Shown here in pieces: positions 61,750 to 64,000 of a stretch of 64,000 nt of DNA. The DNA is from Bacteroidales bacterium. GTDB taxonomy: Bacteria > Bacteroidota > Bacteroidia > Bacteroidales > Lentimicrobiaceae. Numbering within the stretch: position 1 is the first letter of the stretch; every line of letters begins with the position of its first letter. The position numbers and the translations under genes were made by a program. Below the pieces are notes generated by a model that was given only the letters and a program-made list of their open reading frames with translations, was not told the DNA's origin and ran no database searches. The stretch lies in assembly GCA_016705005.1 (NCBI GenBank), contig JADIZB010000005.1, positions 1-64,000 on the forward strand, in the 5' to 3' direction.

Positions 61750-63015
61750 ATGGATTTCAGAAGAAGAATACAGAGACTATTCATTGACAAACACAAACCC
61801 AGGTACGGGGCACTCGACCTGTTGAAATATATTGGTCCCGGACTCATTGTTACCGTTGGTTTCATCGATCCGGGCAACTGGGCGTCAAATCTGGCAGCCG
61901 GGGCTGAATATGGATATACTCTTCTATGGATGGTTACTTTGTCCACCATTATGCTTATAGTCCTTCAGCATAACGTTTCCCATCTTGGCATTGCTACCGG
62001 CTTGTGTTTGTCTGAGGCAGCCACATTATACCTTCCAAAGAAGCTTTCAAGAACTGTGCTGGGGTCCGCAGTGATGGCCTCGGTTTCAACTTCGCTGGCT
62101 GAAATTCTGGGTGCTGCCATTGCCCTGAATATGTTGTTTGATATTCCGATCCGGATCGGTGCCATACTGGCCGTTGTTTTTGTTGGTATCATGCTGTTTA
62201 CCAACTCCTACCGGATGATAGAGAAATGGATCATCGGATTTGTATCCATCATCGGACTTTCATTTATCTATGAACTGACCCTGGTTGATATTGACTGGGG
62301 GCAGGCTGCATACAGCTGGGTAGTGCCTGCTGTTCCACAGGGTTCAATGGTGATTGTGATGAGTGTTCTCGGGGCAGTGGTGATGCCGCATAACCTGTTT
62401 CTGCATTCCGAAATCATACAGAGCCGGCAATGGAATCTTGAAGATAAAAAGGTTATCCGGAAACAACTGGATTATGAGTTTTTTGATACTTTATTTTCGA
62501 TGATCATAGGCTGGGGGATCAACAGTGCTATGATACTTCTTGCTGCGGCCACTTTTTTCAGGATCGGGCAACCGGTAGGGGAGCTGCAGCAGGCCAAGAA
62601 TATGCTCATCCCTTTGCTTGGAAGCAATGCCGCGACTATATTTGCTATTGCCCTTTTGTTTGCCGGGATATCGTCAACCATTACTTCGGGCATGGCTGCA
62701 GGTTCCATTTTCGCAGGAATCTACAACGAACCCTTTGATATTAAGGATAATCACTCGCGTCTGGGTGTTGCTATCTCTCTGATTGCAGCTCTCCTGATCA
62801 TTTTCCTGATTTCTAATCCTTTTAAAGGGCTGATCTATTCCCAGATGATTCTGAGTATGCAGTTGCCCGTGACCATTTTTCTCCAGATTTACCTGACTTC
62901 TTCAAAAAAAGTAATGAAGGAATATGCCAACAGTAAGCGGTTCAATGCTGTTTTGCTGCTGATAGGTGCTATCGTAACTCTGCTTAATGTGATGTTGCTG
63001 ATCAGTTTCTTTTAA
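61750..63015 (+). CDS. Nramp-family divalent metal transporter (Mn2+/Fe2+)
   Basis: 421 aa from the ATG at 61750 (MDFRRRIQRLF). There are about eleven transmembrane helices. Both Nramp metal-binding motifs are present: DPGNWASNLAAG in helix 1 (Asp and Asn) and VVMPHNLFLHSEI in helix 6 (Met and His). This set means a true transition-metal carrier rather than a Mg-type or inactive relative. It imports Mn2+ or Fe2+ with protons through the inner membrane. It is followed by the YhcH-family gene 17 bp later. A direct repeat overlaps its promoter. Confidence 0.93.
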   Translation: MDFRRRIQRLFIDKHKPRYGALDLLKYIGPGLIVTVGFIDPGNWASNLAAGAEYGYTLLWMVTLSTIMLIVLQHNVSHLGIATGLCLSEAATLYLPKKLSRTVLGSAVMASVSTSLAEILGAAIALNMLFDIPIRIGAILAVVFVGIMLFTNSYRMIEKWIIGFVSIIGLSFIYELTLVDIDWGQAAYSWVVPAVPQGSMVIVMSVLGAVVMPHNLFLHSEIIQSRQWNLEDKKVIRKQLDYEFFDTLFSMIIGWGINSAMILLAAATFFRIGQPVGELQQAKNMLIPLLGSNAATIFAIALLFAGISSTITSGMAAGSIFAGIYNEPFDIKDNHSRLGVAISLIAALLIIFLISNPFKGLIYSQMILSMQLPVTIFLQIYLTSSKKVMKEYANSKRFNAVLLLIGAIVTLLNVMLLISFF

Positions 63016-63032
63016 TTTTTAATCGATTGCAC

Positions 63033-63485
63033 ATGATACTTGATCATTTACATAATTCTTCGAAATACAGCGGACTGCATCCCGGTTTTAGTCCGGCTTT
63101 CGCATGGCTGAAAGCAACCAACACGGAAACAATTGAGCCAGGCCGTTATCCGATCATGGGTGAGGATGTTTTTGCACTGGTCAGCGAATACACTACAAAA
63201 CCCGAAACAGAATGCAGGCCTGAATCACACCGGAAATATATTGACATTCAGATAATGGTTTTGGGTCAAGAAATTATCGGATGGGAACCACTTGAAAATC
63301 AACTATTTCAGGTTCCATATGATGAGAAAGCTGACATTGCCTTTTACGCCGGGAAACCTGCAGGTTTTGAATTACGGGCGGGATGTTTTGCTGTATTCTA
63401 TCCGACCGATATTCATATGCCCTGTGTTGAAGCCGGGGGTAAACAGCAGGTAAAAAAAATAGTCATAAAAATCAAGTGTTCCTGA
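63033..63485 (+). CDS. YhcH/YjgK/YiaL-family protein
   Basis: 150 aa from the ATG at 63033 (MILDHLHNSSKYSGL). Family hallmarks: YPIMGEDVFALVSEY, ESHRKYIDIQIMVLGQEIIGW, the cupin-like metal residues in this motif (E, H, D), and the C-terminal FAVFYPTDIHMPCVEAGGKQQVKKIVIKI. The family (DUF386) occurs with sugar and sialic acid genes, and some members are linked to anomerase or lyase activity. Here it follows an Nramp transporter by 17 bp. Function not certain. Confidence 0.88.
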   Translation: MILDHLHNSSKYSGLHPGFSPAFAWLKATNTETIEPGRYPIMGEDVFALVSEYTTKPETECRPESHRKYIDIQIMVLGQEIIGWEPLENQLFQVPYDEKADIAFYAGKPAGFELRAGCFAVFYPTDIHMPCVEAGGKQQVKKIVIKIKCS

Positions 63486-63519
63486 CTGAGGATTGAAACG
63501 CAATGTTTTCCTGGTTAAA

Positions 63520-64000
63520 TCAGGATTCCGTTTCAGCCTCCTCTTCACTGGCTTCGAATTCAGCTGAATCAGGAGACAGCAGCAACTGACTTTCTGTTTC
63601 GCCCAATACCTCGACTCCCTTGAGTTTCCGTTGAATGGCCCTGGTCCGTTTGCCCATGACTTCGTCAATCTGGTTGCTGGCTGTCTGTATATTCTTCTGG
63701 GCTTTTTCGAGCATACCACCGAAATTCTCAAACTCTTTCTTGACTGCCCCCAGAATTTTCCACACCTCACTGCTGCGTTTCTGAATCGCAAGTGTGCGGA
63801 AACCCATTTGCAGGCTGTTCAGTATTGCGGCCAGCGTCGTTGGCCCGGTAACCACCACTTTATAAGTTCTCTGCAGCTCCTCGAGCAGGCTGGCTTTGCG
63901 GACCACCTCAGCATAGATGCCCTCAAATGGCAGGAACATGATGGCAAAGTCTGTTGTATATGGCGGATCGATGTATTTATCACTGATGTCTTTTGCCATT
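63520..64000 (-). CDS. rmuC: DNA recombination protein RmuC, C-terminal part (cut by the window edge)
   Basis: At least 160 residues of an open frame that continues past the right edge. The conserved RmuC region is visible: YIDPPYTTDFAIMFLPFEGIYAEV, VTGPTTLAAILNSLQMGF and AIQKRSSEVWKILGAVKKEF, with an acidic tail (SPDSAEFEASEEEAETES). RmuC is predicted to be a nuclease-like protein that limits inversions at short repeats. The N-terminal coiled coil is beyond the window, so the first Met here (63999) is internal. Confidence 0.9.
   Translation of the reverse strand, partial: MAKDISDKYIDPPYTTDFAIMFLPFEGIYAEVVRKASLLEELQRTYKVVVTGPTTLAAILNSLQMGFRTLAIQKRSSEVWKILGAVKKEFENFGGMLEKAQKNIQTASNQIDEVMGKRTRAIQRKLKGVEVLGETESQLLLSPDSAEFEASEEEAETES

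Noticed and set aside
1..64000. tRNA, rRNA, CRISPR arrays, prophage or restriction/defence systems
   Set aside because: I looked in every intergenic gap and saw no tRNA-like T-arm, rRNA segment, spaced repeats, cas, phage or restriction genes.

Overview
The window comes from a member of the Bacteroidota, most likely a free-living or environmental Bacteroidales-type bacterium. The signs are: five proteins ending in a type IX secretion (T9SS) C-terminal sorting domain; a FeoA-FeoB fusion; a DUF5686/carboxypeptidase-regulatory outer-membrane protein; a DUF5063 protein; and repeated matches to the Bacteroidota promoter -7 element TAnnTTTG, several of which fix start codons. No rRNA, tRNA, CRISPR array, phage or intact transposase was found. 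The contig looks chromosomal and most genes are intact.

Layout. 1-5.5 kb: an LRR/L-domain-like T9SS cargo, a cytosolic hybrid histidine kinase with two receivers, and a class I glutamine amidotransferase-like protein. 5.7-10.8 kb: uvrA, a divergent ECF-like sigma factor, a 67-aa protein, a single-domain alarmone-hydrolase-like HD protein, and three different heptanucleotide tandem arrays. 10.8-16.3 kb: a serine-hydrolase lipoprotein translationally overlapping an outer-membrane-type protein, then a 1123-aa T9SS cargo. 16.7-26.9 kb: DUF5686 protein, VF530-type protein coupled to a HI0933-like flavoprotein, an OB-fold-like lipoprotein, a T9SS cargo with three carboxypeptidase-regulatory-like repeats, and an SDR-VOC pair. 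27-34 kb: a GH3 beta-glucosidase, nth, a SemiSWEET sugar transporter, bcp, recA and a TPR lipoprotein.

34-38 kb on the minus strand is an iron-uptake operon: feoAB fusion, a membrane M50-like metallopeptidase overlapping it by 4 bp, and a FeoB-associated Cys-rich membrane protein, followed by an Hpt phosphotransfer gene with its own promoter. 38-47.5 kb: DUF5063, a GreA/B-like factor, a POTRA/beta-barrel protein, rplS, cstA, trmD, an SBF-type transporter, an unknown protein and a YhdH-type oxidoreductase. 47.7-52 kb: a CoA-transferase, a split small ORF, an orphan SUKH/YrhA-like protein, and a PAS kinase with a cysteine cluster facing a stand-alone receiver. 52.4-57.4 kb: a decayed gene with four frameshifts, a headless T9SS cargo, a small PID-CTERM-like protein, another T9SS cargo and a 136-bp MITE-like inverted-repeat element. 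57.4-64 kb: nfo, an M16 peptidase, an Nramp transporter with a YhcH-family partner, and the C-terminal part of rmuC.

Shared themes are DNA repair (uvrA, nth, recA, nfo, rmuC), metal import (feoAB, Nramp), phosphorelay parts scattered as separate genes (hybrid kinase, Hpt, PAS kinase, receiver) and T9SS export cargo without the machinery. I found no clear new defence or toxin system. The best leads for something undescribed are the membrane peptidase built into the Feo operon, the cysteine cluster in the PAS kinase, and the heptamer arrays. Everything here is read by eye from sequence; no similarity search was run.
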